Below, piece after piece: positions 25,144-33,862 of a stretch of DNA of 41,863 nt. Source of the stretch: Candidatus Thorarchaeota archaeon. Its GTDB lineage: Archaea; Asgardarchaeota; Thorarchaeia; Thorarchaeales; Thorarchaeaceae. The position numbers and the translations under genes are program-made. The DNA lies in assembly GCA_003345555.1 (NCBI GenBank), contig PRDJ01000026.1, forward strand, positions 1 through 41,863, in the 5' to 3' direction. The first letter of the stretch is position 1. The number at the start of each line of letters is the position of its first letter. The notes under the pieces were generated by a model, which was not told the DNA's origin, made no database searches, and saw only the letters and a list, made by a program, of their open reading frames with translations.

Positions 25144-25383
25144 ATGAACCCCTTAGAGTCGGTGCTTCACCTCGCCTTCGATAATTCCGCGCCGTATGTC
25201 ACCAACTTGGACGCTGTAAGATCACTGATTCAGCAAGCAGTGGCTCAGACCACCTCTGTCGATGATGCAGTCACCTACATCGAGAACAGATTCCCAGACG
25301 CAGAGATCACGCTCAAGACTGATATTCGCATCTTAGTTGCTGCCATTCGCCATGCCGCCCGACAAAGGAAGTTATCTGGATGA
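25144..25383 (+). CDS. Small helical protein coupled to the Lhr helicase
   Basis: A 79-residue protein, probably all alpha-helical, without cysteines or recognisable motifs. Its TGA stop overlaps the helicase ATG in an ATGA pattern, so it is probably translated together with the helicase. The family is not recognised; a helper or subunit role is only an inference from the coupling. No clear ribosome binding site is seen before its ATG. Confidence 0.7.
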   Translation: MNPLESVLHLAFDNSAPYVTNLDAVRSLIQQAVAQTTSVDDAVTYIENRFPDAEITLKTDIRILVAAIRHAARQRKLSG

Positions 25384-28220
25384 GCGCGTTTGAGTCGCTA
25401 GGACCGGAAATTTCCAGATTCCTATCTGACCATGGTATCGGCTCACCAACGCCCATTCAAGAGCTGGCAATTCCCGCCATCCTACATGACCGCAGCGATG
25501 CGTTGCTCTTGGCCCCCACAGGCAGTGGCAAGACAGAAGCGGCTCTCCTACCGCTACTGAGAATCCTGAAAGAGAGACAGTCGCAGAGCGAGTTGTATGG
25601 GATCTACATTCTGTACATCACGCCTCTCAGGGCACTAAATCGAGACGTGCTCTTGAGAATCGAAAGCCTATGCAATCGTCTTGGCCTGAGTGTAGCTGTG
25701 CGGCACGGCGATACGACGCAGTATGTGCGGAGACAACAGGCCCTTAATCCCCCGAATCTCTTGATAACAACCCCGGAATCGCTTCAGGCAATTCTGCCAG
25801 CCCAGAGACTTAGATATCATCTAAGGACTGTCTTTGCGGTCGTCGTCGACGAAATTCATGAAATGGCAGATAGCAAGAGAGGCACACAGCTTAGCTTGGG
25901 TCTTCAGCGACTGGACAGAATCGCGGGTACAAGGACCCAGCGTATCGGGCTTTCTGCAACGGTTGGAAATCCAAAGGATGTCGCAAGCCTATTGGCTGGA
26001 ACAGGGCGACAAGTCAAGATTCTATGGGCCGGATATGAGCTGAGGAAGATGAATCTAAGGGTCGAGATGCCTGTCCCGAATGCAGAGGATCAGGAGACAT
26101 CGAGAAGAATCTCATACCCTTTGAACTCAACAGCGCGACTCCGCAGGATAATCGAGCTTATTTCATCACACGGCTCGACGATTCTATTCACGAACACAAG
26201 ATCGTTTGCGGAAGTCCTAGGAGCCAAGATGCATGCGATTGGGCCGCCGTTTGATTTTGATGTGCACCATGGGTCGCTGTCAAAAGATGCTCGTATGACG
26301 GCTGAGACTCGACTAAAGCAGGGGCTATCAAGAGCCATAATCGCAACCTCTAGTCTTGAGCTTGGTATCGACATAGGTCATGCAGATCTCGTGTTACAGT
26401 ATTCCTCTCCGAGAGAGGTATCACGTGCTCTGCAACGCACAGGGCGAGCTGGTCATCGGTTAGGAATGGTAGCGGAAGGTGTGTTCATAGCCACTATGAA
26501 CTTGGATGATGTCACTGAATCTGGAGTCATACTCAGACGGGCTCAATTGAACAAGGTTGAAGATGCCCGAATTCCAATAAAAGCATGGGATGTCCTCTGC
26601 CATCAGATTGCCGGGATTCTTCTTGACGTCGGCGGAGCTGATGTTGATAGTGTCTTGAGATTCATCCGTTCGACACAACCCTACGCGGAAATGACCCTTG
26701 AGGAGATGAATTCCCTTCTTCATTTCATGACTGAGAAGAAAATCGTGAGTACAAATGGGAGTAGGGTCAATGGAACGCGAGCAACCCGCCTTTTCTATTA
26801 CGACCATCTGAGTACGATTCCTGATATCCGGCAACTGAGTGCCCTAGATATGACTACACGCACCCCGATTGGCGTCTTGGATGAAGATTATGTAACAGAG
26901 AATATCCAAGCTGGCTCTCTGTTCGTAATCAGAGGCCGACCTTGGACTGTCGTGAGTGTGGATGAAGACGAGGTTATCTGCGCTCCAGCAAGTGGCTCCG
27001 ACAGTGAGGCGCCACATTGGATAGGAGAGATGATTCCTGTGCCCTATGAAGTTGCTTCGGAGGTCTCGGAACTATGGCAGCATGTGCTCGAAGGAACTGA
27101 GGACGAGGTCAAATTGTGGCTACAGTCGCGATATGGAATCGCGGGGTCTCCTCAGGAATTTATTATCAGAACTGTAAGAGAGAGCAGTGAGGCTTTGGGA
27201 TGCCTTCCGTCTTTAGAGTCTCTTCTTGTTGAGGACTTCGGCACAGGTCTGGTTATTCATGTGCCACTTGGTACAAGGGCAAATGAAACATTAGGAATCG
27301 TTGTAGCGGCCTTGCTCACAACATGCATGGGAATAGATGTGAGTGTGGAAAGAGACCCGTATAGGATTCTGCTAACCGCGACTGGTCGTCTGGACCCTGA
27401 ACGGGTTGTCGATATTCTCAGAGGCTATGACGGCAAGCAGGCGTCGTCAATTCTCAGACTTGCGGTCAAGCACACACAGAGCTTTTCTTCTCGCTTCGTC
27501 CATGTCGCTCGCAGAATGGGCGTGATACGAAGGGAGACCAGAACCAAGGATGTTCCAATCAGGCGACTCATAGCCAGCCTTGAAGATAGTCCCGTCTTCC
27601 AAGAGGCAATGAGGGAGATACTGCAAGAGAAACTCGATGAAGAACGAGTTATTGACTTGTTCAATGATATTTCTGAAGGACTAATAGATATCCGAATTGT
27701 CACTACCACAAAACCATCGCCTCTCGCTAGATTGATAGTTGAAGAAAAGACACGATTTGAGATACTGGGCGAAATCACAGATGAAAGCGAAGTTCTCAGG
27801 CTTGTCGAAAACAGACTGAACGCTAGGCAGTTAAGGCTGGTATGCATGGCGAATGGTGATTGGGATTCCGTCCGAACCATATCTACGCTAAGCGACGCAA
27901 TAGAATGTCCGAAGTGTGGATCGAGAATGATAGCTGTGATTTCCCCTAGTGAATCCACGCTCACAGCGATAATGAAGATGAAACGAAAGGGCAAGACTCT
28001 CTCGAATGATGAGATGAATCAGTATTCAGCGGCAGTATTGACAGCGGAGCTTGTATCGACATACGGTAAGAGCGCGCTGATGGTATTGGCTGCACATGGT
28101 ATCGGACCGAGAACCGCATCACGCATTCTGCAATCCGGGTCCACTGATAGGCTTGCCCTCCTTAGAGAGATTGTGAGAGCGGAACGTGAATATGCAAGGA
28201 CAAGACCATTCTGGCAATGA
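25380..28220 (+). CDS. lhr: Lhr-family superfamily 2 helicase
   Basis: A 946-residue helicase. Motifs run in order: the Q-like PTPIQELAIP, Walker A APTGSGKT (45-52), TPLRALNRD, TPESLQ, Walker B DEIH (157-160), SATVGN, ATSSLELGIDIG and QRTGRAGHR. After the helicase core comes the long winged-helix and beta-rich region of the Lhr core (about 440-800), and a CPKCGSR zinc pair near 840. Lhr proteins unwind DNA-RNA hybrids and forked DNA in repair. The start overlaps the upstream 79-residue gene by four bases; its end overlaps the EngB-like GTPase. Confidence 0.92.
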   Translation: MSAFESLGPEISRFLSDHGIGSPTPIQELAIPAILHDRSDALLLAPTGSGKTEAALLPLLRILKERQSQSELYGIYILYITPLRALNRDVLLRIESLCNRLGLSVAVRHGDTTQYVRRQQALNPPNLLITTPESLQAILPAQRLRYHLRTVFAVVVDEIHEMADSKRGTQLSLGLQRLDRIAGTRTQRIGLSATVGNPKDVASLLAGTGRQVKILWAGYELRKMNLRVEMPVPNAEDQETSRRISYPLNSTARLRRIIELISSHGSTILFTNTRSFAEVLGAKMHAIGPPFDFDVHHGSLSKDARMTAETRLKQGLSRAIIATSSLELGIDIGHADLVLQYSSPREVSRALQRTGRAGHRLGMVAEGVFIATMNLDDVTESGVILRRAQLNKVEDARIPIKAWDVLCHQIAGILLDVGGADVDSVLRFIRSTQPYAEMTLEEMNSLLHFMTEKKIVSTNGSRVNGTRATRLFYYDHLSTIPDIRQLSALDMTTRTPIGVLDEDYVTENIQAGSLFVIRGRPWTVVSVDEDEVICAPASGSDSEAPHWIGEMIPVPYEVASEVSELWQHVLEGTEDEVKLWLQSRYGIAGSPQEFIIRTVRESSEALGCLPSLESLLVEDFGTGLVIHVPLGTRANETLGIVVAALLTTCMGIDVSVERDPYRILLTATGRLDPERVVDILRGYDGKQASSILRLAVKHTQSFSSRFVHVARRMGVIRRETRTKDVPIRRLIASLEDSPVFQEAMREILQEKLDEERVIDLFNDISEGLIDIRIVTTTKPSPLARLIVEEKTRFEILGEITDESEVLRLVENRLNARQLRLVCMANGDWDSVRTISTLSDAIECPKCGSRMIAVISPSESTLTAIMKMKRKGKTLSNDEMNQYSAAVLTAELVSTYGKSALMVLAAHGIGPRTASRILQSGSTDRLALLREIVRAEREYARTRPFWQ

Positions 28221-28806
28221 ACTGAACAAACCACTTGTGGTGGTTGCCGGGAGAAGTAATGTTGGAAAAAGCAGTCTAGTCAGAGCTCTCACCGGCAAGA
28301 GAGTCAGAATCGGCAAGCGCCCCGGCACTACGGGGCATGAAGAACTCATCGACCTAGAGTCCATAGTACTTGTGGATATGCCCGGATTTGGCTATGCTGC
28401 AGGAAAGGATAGGGCGGCCATAAATCGATTGAAGACCGGAATCGTACACAGACTCGAGAACTGGGAACGCCGACTACTCATAGCCATCCTAGTCATAGAC
28501 GTGTCACTATTCAGAGAGCTTGTGGAGAGATGGGAAAGCCGAAACGAAGTTCCTGTTGATGTGGAATTCTACGGGTTCCTTTCCGAGATTTCACAGTATG
28601 TTATTGTCGCTGCAAACAAGACCGACAAGGTGGCGAATAAGGACAAGTCGGATGAGTTCGGTTTTCTGCGTATGAAGCTATCAGAGGTCGGACAGGCCCC
28701 GGACATTATTCCTGTTTCAGTCAGAGATGCAGAGAGCATCAGAGACCTCAGAGTGAGGATTGAGAGCATCTTGAAACAGGAGGGGTTGGAAGTCCCAAGC
28801 TGGTGA
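28192..28806 (+). CDS. engB: EngB-like GTPase
   Basis: A 204-residue TRAFAC GTPase of the EngB/YihA family. G1 is GRSNVGKSS (about 22-30), the G2 region is PGTTGHEE, G3 is DMPGFGYA and G4 is NKTD (about 145), with a serine-type G5 near PVSVRDAES. EngB proteins assist assembly of the large ribosomal subunit; the archaeal role is inferred. The ATG at 28192, or GTG at 28186, lies inside the end of the Lhr gene, giving an overlap of about 29 bases. Confidence 0.88.
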   Translation: MQGQDHSGNELNKPLVVVAGRSNVGKSSLVRALTGKRVRIGKRPGTTGHEELIDLESIVLVDMPGFGYAAGKDRAAINRLKTGIVHRLENWERRLLIAILVIDVSLFRELVERWESRNEVPVDVEFYGFLSEISQYVIVAANKTDKVANKDKSDEFGFLRMKLSEVGQAPDIIPVSVRDAESIRDLRVRIESILKQEGLEVPSW

Positions 28807-28815
28807 GCGCAGGTA

Positions 28816-29922
28816 TTACTGCTTTCCCTTCTTGAATACGTAAATTACGATGCCGACAAAGAACAATGCAGAGGATACAATGAGCATAGGAAGAATAGCC
28901 GAATCGGGTGTAGCACGACCCGAAGTCAGCCAACTCACCATATTCATGAACAAACGAGCATTGTCAGCGGCGTAGTACCATTTCAAGGTCGCCTTCGGAA
29001 TGTCAATCGGACGACCGGTAAACATGATTGTTGAGCCAGAGATTATCACTCTGCTCCCATTGTATTCGAAAGCGGAGAGCCATGGTGGCAGTGTCCCGTT
29101 GATAGCAGAGTAGTTCAATGGCCACGTCTGTGATTCCTCTAGGGTCATATTAGGGAAGGAGATGTTTCCCCACGTATATGGACCCTTTCTGAACTGAGCA
29201 AACGAACTCTTGTATCCCCGGGCAATCGAACTTGACAGGGATAGAGGCTTGAGCGTGGCCGTCATTAGTATGAGCCCATTGATATCTTTGAATATCGGAT
29301 GGTTTGTGTTCCAGGTTGTCGAATCCAGTTGCATGACCCAAGGATACGAACTGTTCAGATTACGCTCGTAGTCAAACATGGTATCTGCCCATAATGTGCT
29401 CTCGCTCGTCGCGTTGATGCTGAATCGCACGCCTGTTATGTTGAGCATGTCTAGGAGCCGGTTTATTGCGATATTGTCTCCTAGGCTCTGAAGAGCCGAT
29501 TCAGTCCAATACGTGGAGTTCTGAGAAATAGTGGGATCGCCAAGTATCATTAGTGAACTGCCGTTATTCAACATCCTGACAATTGAAGCAGCCTCGGAAC
29601 TGGCAAACGGAGACCCCGCACTCGGAGAAGCGATGATGAGAACATCTGCGTCTGTCAGTACAGTATCGTTCAGATGCGAACCGTTGTAGATGCGAACCAT
29701 ATACCGGGTTGATGCATTCACAGCGTCAAGCATGAGTTTCAGTCCGTCGTCCGCATCACTGGCCGCAAAGTGTGGCGAGTGACTAGCGTCGAAGAGTATG
29801 ACTATCGGGTCTAGGGGGACTTGAGCACTAGCGGTACATTCTAAGTATGAGACAGATAGAACTACTATGAAAAGGGTGCTGCATATTTGGATTCTATTCA
29901 GCCGCCTCATGGCTCCTTTCAA
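28816..29922 (-). CDS. Secreted membrane-anchored protein with OST48-like layout
   Basis: A 368-residue protein with a signal peptide (about 1-34), an extracellular alpha-beta domain and a C-terminal transmembrane helix (about 343-362) followed by a basic tail. The domain opens with IVILFDASHS and contains ADVLIIASPSAG and NNGSSLMILGDP, then near the end SRVIISGSTIMFTG; these resemble the order of VLLDN, LIIFSPS, GGGSVLVAASSD and ARVIFSGSLDFFSD in eukaryotic OST48. It has 13 N-x-S/T sequons. Thus it is a candidate OST48-like subunit or simply a glycosylated surface protein with the same GATase-like fold. It converges with the EngB-like GTPase. Confidence 0.65.
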   Translation of the reverse strand: MKGAMRRLNRIQICSTLFIVVLSVSYLECTASAQVPLDPIVILFDASHSPHFAASDADDGLKLMLDAVNASTRYMVRIYNGSHLNDTVLTDADVLIIASPSAGSPFASSEAASIVRMLNNGSSLMILGDPTISQNSTYWTESALQSLGDNIAINRLLDMLNITGVRFSINATSESTLWADTMFDYERNLNSSYPWVMQLDSTTWNTNHPIFKDINGLILMTATLKPLSLSSSIARGYKSSFAQFRKGPYTWGNISFPNMTLEESQTWPLNYSAINGTLPPWLSAFEYNGSRVIISGSTIMFTGRPIDIPKATLKWYYAADNARLFMNMVSWLTSGRATPDSAILPMLIVSSALFFVGIVIYVFKKGKQ

Positions 29923-30001
29923 CCTTCAGGCTCAGATTGCAAGCCTTACAGGAGAGCGTTTTTTAAACTTATCCTCAAAGTAATGGGGACTGCATGGTCC
30001 T

Positions 30002-30388
30002 CTAGTCAGTCCTTCTCCAGTAGACAAAGAGGATTCGCCTTTCCGCGTCTGTCGACTCGACAACCTCATAGGAATTGCGGATTTGTGCGATTCTCTGGGC
30101 AAGGAGATGATAACAGGCATCCACTTTCCTTGCTATTACAACTGACTGATAGAAGCTCCTGCAACTGCAGTAGATTTCTGGAATAACGAGGTACTCCCGT
30201 CTGAGCCCTCTGATAATCCAAGCAGTTGAGCCGCTTGGTTTGAAATGGTATTCTGCGACACGGCACTCCTCGACAGCTCTTAACGCTCTAATGAACCTCA
30301 GTCCATACTTGCCCCGGAAGTACTCGATATCGGCCTGTTTCAGTTCGTCTTTGGATATGAGGGCGACTTCATGAGCAGTGAGTGTCAT
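30002..30388 (-). CDS. SWIM zinc-finger protein
   Basis: A 128-residue protein with a SWIM motif, C-x-C in YCSCRSF (about 72-77) and C-x2-H in DACYHLLA (about 90-97), a zinc-binding unit found in DNA- or protein-binding proteins. N-terminal helices and a basic segment KPSGSTAWIIRGLRREY precede it. Archaeal proteins of this kind are annotated as predicted nucleic-acid binding. It is divergent from the phosphoesterase gene. The exact role is unknown. Confidence 0.72.
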   Translation of the reverse strand: MTLTAHEVALISKDELKQADIEYFRGKYGLRFIRALRAVEECRVAEYHFKPSGSTAWIIRGLRREYLVIPEIYCSCRSFYQSVVIARKVDACYHLLAQRIAQIRNSYEVVESTDAERRILFVYWRRTD

Positions 30389-30451
30389 TTCTTATCACGC
30401 AACTACCCATATGGCTATGCTAAAATGCTACGGGCCTCATTCACGCAATCA

Positions 30452-31285
30452 ATGGAGATAATCTTCGAGGACAGATGCCTTGTTGTTCGGTCCGATGTAT
30501 TGAATGCGCTTCTAGTGTCCGATATACATTTGGGTTTTCGTGTCGAACTAGAACATCGTACAGGCATTAGTTATCCCCCAGACCATCCACTGTTGTTGAA
30601 CCAGCTTCAGGCTATTGTCAAGAAACACTCTGTATCTGCACTGTACATAATTGGTGACCTTAAGCACACCATAGTCCCCGACAATTCATATGATTGGGAA
30701 ATCATCCCCGAGTTCATGACAATGATTTCAAGGGATATTGACACAACCATCATACCTGGTAACCATGATGGGTCAATAGAAGGGCTCCTTCCCAGGAAAG
30801 TCGGAATCGCAGATGTTCATGGATTGACTATTGGACATGATAGTGACACACTCGGTCTCCTTCACGGTCACGCATGGCCATCAGCAGACGTTCTTCGTTC
30901 TTCGGTCATCGTTGTCGGCCACAACCACCCAAGTCTGAATCGCATTAGGACTGTTTCAGCCCGACTAAATGGCAGGCAGAACCGAAGAAGATCAGTCGGA
31001 TTCATGCCAGTGGTATTGCGCTCGAGATTGAACAAGAACTGTGTCCGCATGAATATCGGAGAGCCAGAAGACCTGATTGACTCTGAGGGCATTCTGATAA
31101 CTCTGCCAAGCTTCAACCCTCTGATTTCCGGGATTCAAGTTAATCTATCAGGTTCGAGACTGCAAGGACCGATTTTCGAAACCGGATGTGCGGAGCTTCG
31201 AAGCTCCGAAGTCTATAGCGTCGATGGCGTGTTTCTTGGGACTGTAGATACACTACAGGCGTCAGTGGACGAAACCATTAAATGA
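30452..31285 (+). CDS. Predicted metallophosphoesterase (archaeal ICC-like family)
   Basis: A 277-residue calcineurin-like phosphoesterase. The metal motifs are SDIHLGF (about 24), GDLKH (about 70), PGNHDG (about 106-111), HGHAW (about 137) and GHNHPS (about 156). The family (COG1407 type) hydrolyses phosphoester bonds in an unknown substrate. The ATG at 30452 (MEIIFEDR) is chosen since upstream starts at 30371 or 30425 would add a non-conserved stretch and the first overlaps the divergent SWIM gene. A perfect 18-bp palindrome lies within its 3' part. Confidence 0.85.
   Translation: MEIIFEDRCLVVRSDVLNALLVSDIHLGFRVELEHRTGISYPPDHPLLLNQLQAIVKKHSVSALYIIGDLKHTIVPDNSYDWEIIPEFMTMISRDIDTTIIPGNHDGSIEGLLPRKVGIADVHGLTIGHDSDTLGLLHGHAWPSADVLRSSVIVVGHNHPSLNRIRTVSARLNGRQNRRRSVGFMPVVLRSRLNKNCVRMNIGEPEDLIDSEGILITLPSFNPLISGIQVNLSGSRLQGPIFETGCAELRSSEVYSVDGVFLGTVDTLQASVDETIK
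31191..31208. repeat. Perfect 18-bp palindrome inside the phosphoesterase gene
   Basis: CGGAGCTTCGAAGCTCCG equals its own reverse complement. It lies within the coding region 77 bases before the stop. It may be chance or a protein-binding or RNA structure site upstream of the tRNA promoter. Confidence 0.4.
31276..31283 (+). promoter_or_regulatory. Candidate TATA box for tRNA-Pro
   Basis: CATTAAAT ends 27 bases before the tRNA 5' end and overlaps the stop codon of the phosphoesterase gene. The distance fits a tRNA promoter with a short 5' trailer to be cut off. Confidence 0.5.
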
Positions 31286-31310
31286 CGCCCGCCGTGAATG
31301 GTGGGTGCAT

Positions 31311-31418
31311 GGGTCGGTAGTCTAGCTTGGCTATGATTCTTGGTTCGGGACTCAAGAACTGATATCCAGATCTTGACCGAGCAAGAGGTCGCCGGTTCAA
31401 ATCCGGCCCGGCCCACCA
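31311..31418 (+). tRNA. tRNA-Pro (anticodon CGG) with intron, CCA encoded
   Basis: The acceptor 5' strand GGGTCGG pairs with CCGGCCC (31408-31414), including one G-T pair. A73 is at 31415 and the CCA at 31416-31418 is encoded. The T arm is GCCGG-TTCAAAT-CCGGC, the variable loop AGGTC, and the D loop has GG at 31329-31330. The anticodon arm starts at 31339 (CTTGG) and reads TT-CGG-GA, so position 34-36 is CGG, proline. The total of 108 bases exceeds the 78 expected by 30, the size of an intron in the anticodon arm. The exact splice site is uncertain. Confidence 0.85.
31351..31380 (+). other. Probable 30-base intron in tRNA-Pro
   Basis: The extra sequence folds as TCAAGA (31352-31357) with TCTTGA (31371-31376). 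TCGG of the anticodon loop (31345-31348) pairs with CCGA (31377-31380), leaving a 3-base bulge (31349-31351), half of the usual bulge-helix-bulge. Removing 31351-31380 gives a G31-G39 mismatch; removing 31352-31381 gives a perfect CTTGG/CCAAG stem. The borders are therefore uncertain by one base. Confidence 0.6.
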
Positions 31419-31514
31419 CTACTTTGTTCATACAAGGCCAACTCGTCTGATAGGTATCAGCACTTCCCGCAAGCTACCATAGTTGAACCCCACTCAGGTG
31501 CCTGACGACGACAC

Positions 31515-32531
31515 ATGGCACAATGCCGAAGAATAAGTTCAAAAGTACCGAAAGGCATGCGCGGGAAGCTAGACAGCAGGGAGAGAGAATTGGGTCAAGG
31601 ATCTGGCAAGGGCAAAGTCATTCTGTTTGGCGAACACTTCGTAGTATACGGCCTTCCAGCACTTGCAGCAGGCATCGCCGCAGAAACGACTGCGAAAGTG
31701 ACTAGATTAAAGACAAGTGGATGGACCATTGATGACCTTAGGCCAGAGACACCAGGCTACAAGGCTGAAAAGGCCGATGAGCAGAAGGTGTCGACAGACA
31801 ACGTCATACGTCACTTGGGTTTGGATCTTTCGAAACAAGGTATTCACATTGAACTTGGAGGAGACCTAGTAGCCGCGTCTGGAATTGGAGCAAGTGCTGC
31901 GAACTGTGTCGCGTTGGCCCGGGCACTGAACGAGGAGTTTCGACTCGGTTTGAACAATGACCGGATTAACGAAGCCGCCTATGAAGGCGAAAAGGGCTAT
32001 CATGGTACACCCTCAGGAATAGACAATACTGCATCCACATTTGGCGGTCTGATATGGTATGTGAGAGATCCAAACAGTACTGTACCTATGTTCGAGAAGC
32101 TGAAGCTCAAGAAACCGATCGGGCTAGTCATTGCCTCCACTGGACTGACGGCTAGCACAAAGAAGGTCGTCGACGATGTAGCGGCAAAGAAAAAGGCCGA
32201 TCCAAAATGGTTTGATTCCATTGTTGACGAATACAGGACTCTTGTGAAGGACGGGCGCGAGTCCTTGCTCCGCCTTGACCTCAAGAAGGTCGGACAGCTT
32301 ATGAACAGGAATCATGAGCTGTTGCGTTCGCTAACTGTCTCTTGCCCAGAACTGGACAGTCTTGTAGAAAAAGCATTGAAGAATGGTGCGCTGGGTGCGA
32401 AACTAACTGGGACGGGAAGAGGAGGCCTAATGATAGCTCTCGTTGCCGACCAGCACGCAACAAATCGTGTGGCAGAGTCTTTACAGAAGGCGGGTGCGGC
32501 TGCAGTCTGGAAGACGAACTTCGGACAGTAA
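31515..32531 (+). CDS. mvk: Mevalonate kinase
   Basis: A 338-residue GHMP kinase. Motif 1 is GKVILFGEHFVVYG (about 33-46), motif 2 is ASGIGASAANCVALA (about 121-135), GTPSGIDN is the catalytic region, and motif 3 is KLTGTGRGGLMIAL. It phosphorylates mevalonate to 5-phosphomevalonate. It opens a tight set of four genes of the archaeal mevalonate route, with the decarboxylase 16 bases downstream. The start is uncertain: ATG 31515 and 31557 are both possible, and a TTG at 31590 preceded by GGGAGAG would give the usual short lead before motif 1. Confidence 0.93.
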   Translation: MAQCRRISSKVPKGMRGKLDSRERELGQGSGKGKVILFGEHFVVYGLPALAAGIAAETTAKVTRLKTSGWTIDDLRPETPGYKAEKADEQKVSTDNVIRHLGLDLSKQGIHIELGGDLVAASGIGASAANCVALARALNEEFRLGLNNDRINEAAYEGEKGYHGTPSGIDNTASTFGGLIWYVRDPNSTVPMFEKLKLKKPIGLVIASTGLTASTKKVVDDVAAKKKADPKWFDSIVDEYRTLVKDGRESLLRLDLKKVGQLMNRNHELLRSLTVSCPELDSLVEKALKNGALGAKLTGTGRGGLMIALVADQHATNRVAESLQKAGAAAVWKTNFGQ

Positions 32532-32547
32532 TGGGAAGTGCATACTT

Positions 32548-33858
32548 ATGATACTGGAAGACTACATCAAGAAACTGGCTGTGCAAGGCGCACTGAAGAC
32601 TGTACGCAAGTCTATCTCAAAGAACTTGGAAATAGCTGGAGTCCTTAAGACTCTGGAACCGACACCAGTGCTCTTTGAAAGCGTGAAGGAATCCGGGTTC
32701 CGTGTCGCTGGCAACCTCTTCTGCAACAAGACACAGATTGCCGACTACTTCGGCATCAAGCCCGAGGAAATGATTCCGACCCTGGCAAGAGCTATCGAAC
32801 GCAAGAACCCTCCAGAGAAGACCAAGAGTGCCCCTTGCCAGGAAGTTGTCGAGACCGGCGTGGACTTAGGCAAATTGCCAATCCTCATGCATAACAAGAT
32901 TGATGGCGGCCCTTACATATCCGCAGGTGTCGTTGTCTCTGTGGACCCTGAGTATGGACAGAACTTGGACTTCCACAGGGCGATGCAATTCGAGAAGAAC
33001 CGCATGGCTGTGAGAGTCGTGAGCGGACGAGACTTTCATAAGTTTCTAGAAAGAAACGGCGAAGTTGACGTTGCTTTCTGTGTGGGAACTACACCTGAGG
33101 TCCTTGTTGCCGCAGCAACGTCGGTGGAGACTGGAGTGGACGAGTTGCAGATCGCCAACGCGCTGAGACCAATCAAGGTAACGCGCGCGAAGAGTGTTGA
33201 CCTTAGCATACCGGCAGACTCTGAGTTTGTGCTCGAAGGCAGAGTATTCAATCAGGAGAGACATGCCGAGGGGCCGTTTATAGATCTCACGGAGACTGTT
33301 GACGTTGTGCGGCAGGAACCAGTGTTCGAAGTAAGGAAAATCACGCACAGAAAAACGGCCATCTGGCAGGCTCTACTTCCAGGACGCTTGGAGCATAAGA
33401 TACTGATGGGAATGCCTCGCGAACCAACAGTCTACCGGAAAATCAAGGAGCGTGGCGTGGATGTGATTGATGTGAGCATCACGCCGGGTGGTGCAAGCTG
33501 GCTGCACGTAGCAGCTAAAATCAGGAAGAAGAATGCAGACGACGGAGCAAAGGCAATCGAGGGAGCATTTGCGGGGCACACGAGTGCTAAACACGTCTGG
33601 GTGTACGACGAGGACATCGATATCTACAATGAGCAAGACCGGGAATGGGCCATGGCGACTCGCTTTCAAGGCGACAAGAACATGCATGTCAAGGCGAGAG
33701 AACCGGGGAGTTCTCTTGATCCGAGTGCCGAACCCGGAACGAAGATGACGACGAAGATTGGCTTCGATTGCACAAAGGCCCTCGACACGAAAGGCAAGAG
33801 CTACGATCGTGCTGAGTTCCCGAAAGTAGACCTGAAACGGTTCATGGAGAGCGCGTAA
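32548..33858 (+). CDS. UbiD-family decarboxylase, probable anhydromevalonate phosphate decarboxylase
   Basis: A 436-residue UbiD-like enzyme (prenylated-FMN dependent in the family). Recognisable segments are GGPYISAGVVVS (about 126-137), HRAMQFEKNRMAVR, FVLEGRVFNQERHAEGPFIDLT and PGGASWLHVAAK. In the archaeal mevalonate pathway described in Aeropyrum, a UbiD member decarboxylates trans-anhydromevalonate phosphate to isopentenyl phosphate. Its place between mevalonate kinase and both aconitase-X subunits supports that role over ubiquinone-type decarboxylation. The ATG at 32548 replaces an upstream in-frame start that would overlap mvk. No UbiX partner is in the window. Confidence 0.85.
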   Translation: MILEDYIKKLAVQGALKTVRKSISKNLEIAGVLKTLEPTPVLFESVKESGFRVAGNLFCNKTQIADYFGIKPEEMIPTLARAIERKNPPEKTKSAPCQEVVETGVDLGKLPILMHNKIDGGPYISAGVVVSVDPEYGQNLDFHRAMQFEKNRMAVRVVSGRDFHKFLERNGEVDVAFCVGTTPEVLVAAATSVETGVDELQIANALRPIKVTRAKSVDLSIPADSEFVLEGRVFNQERHAEGPFIDLTETVDVVRQEPVFEVRKITHRKTAIWQALLPGRLEHKILMGMPREPTVYRKIKERGVDVIDVSITPGGASWLHVAAKIRKKNADDGAKAIEGAFAGHTSAKHVWVYDEDIDIYNEQDREWAMATRFQGDKNMHVKAREPGSSLDPSAEPGTKMTTKIGFDCTKALDTKGKSYDRAEFPKVDLKRFMESA

Positions 33859-33862
33859 TCAA

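Noticed and set aside
27425-27994. 189-codon frame on - inside the Lhr gene
   Set aside because: Antisense shadow of the helicase; Ser-rich low-complexity product with no motif.
32443-32547. Longer UbiD-family product starting at 32443
   Set aside because: The extra residues come from the overlapping mvk gene in another frame; the conserved protein begins at ATG 32548.
32548-33858. UbiD member as a ubiquinone or menaquinone decarboxylase
   Set aside because: The immediate neighbours are mevalonate kinase and both aconitase-X subunits, and no quinone gene is near, so the mevalonate role is preferred.
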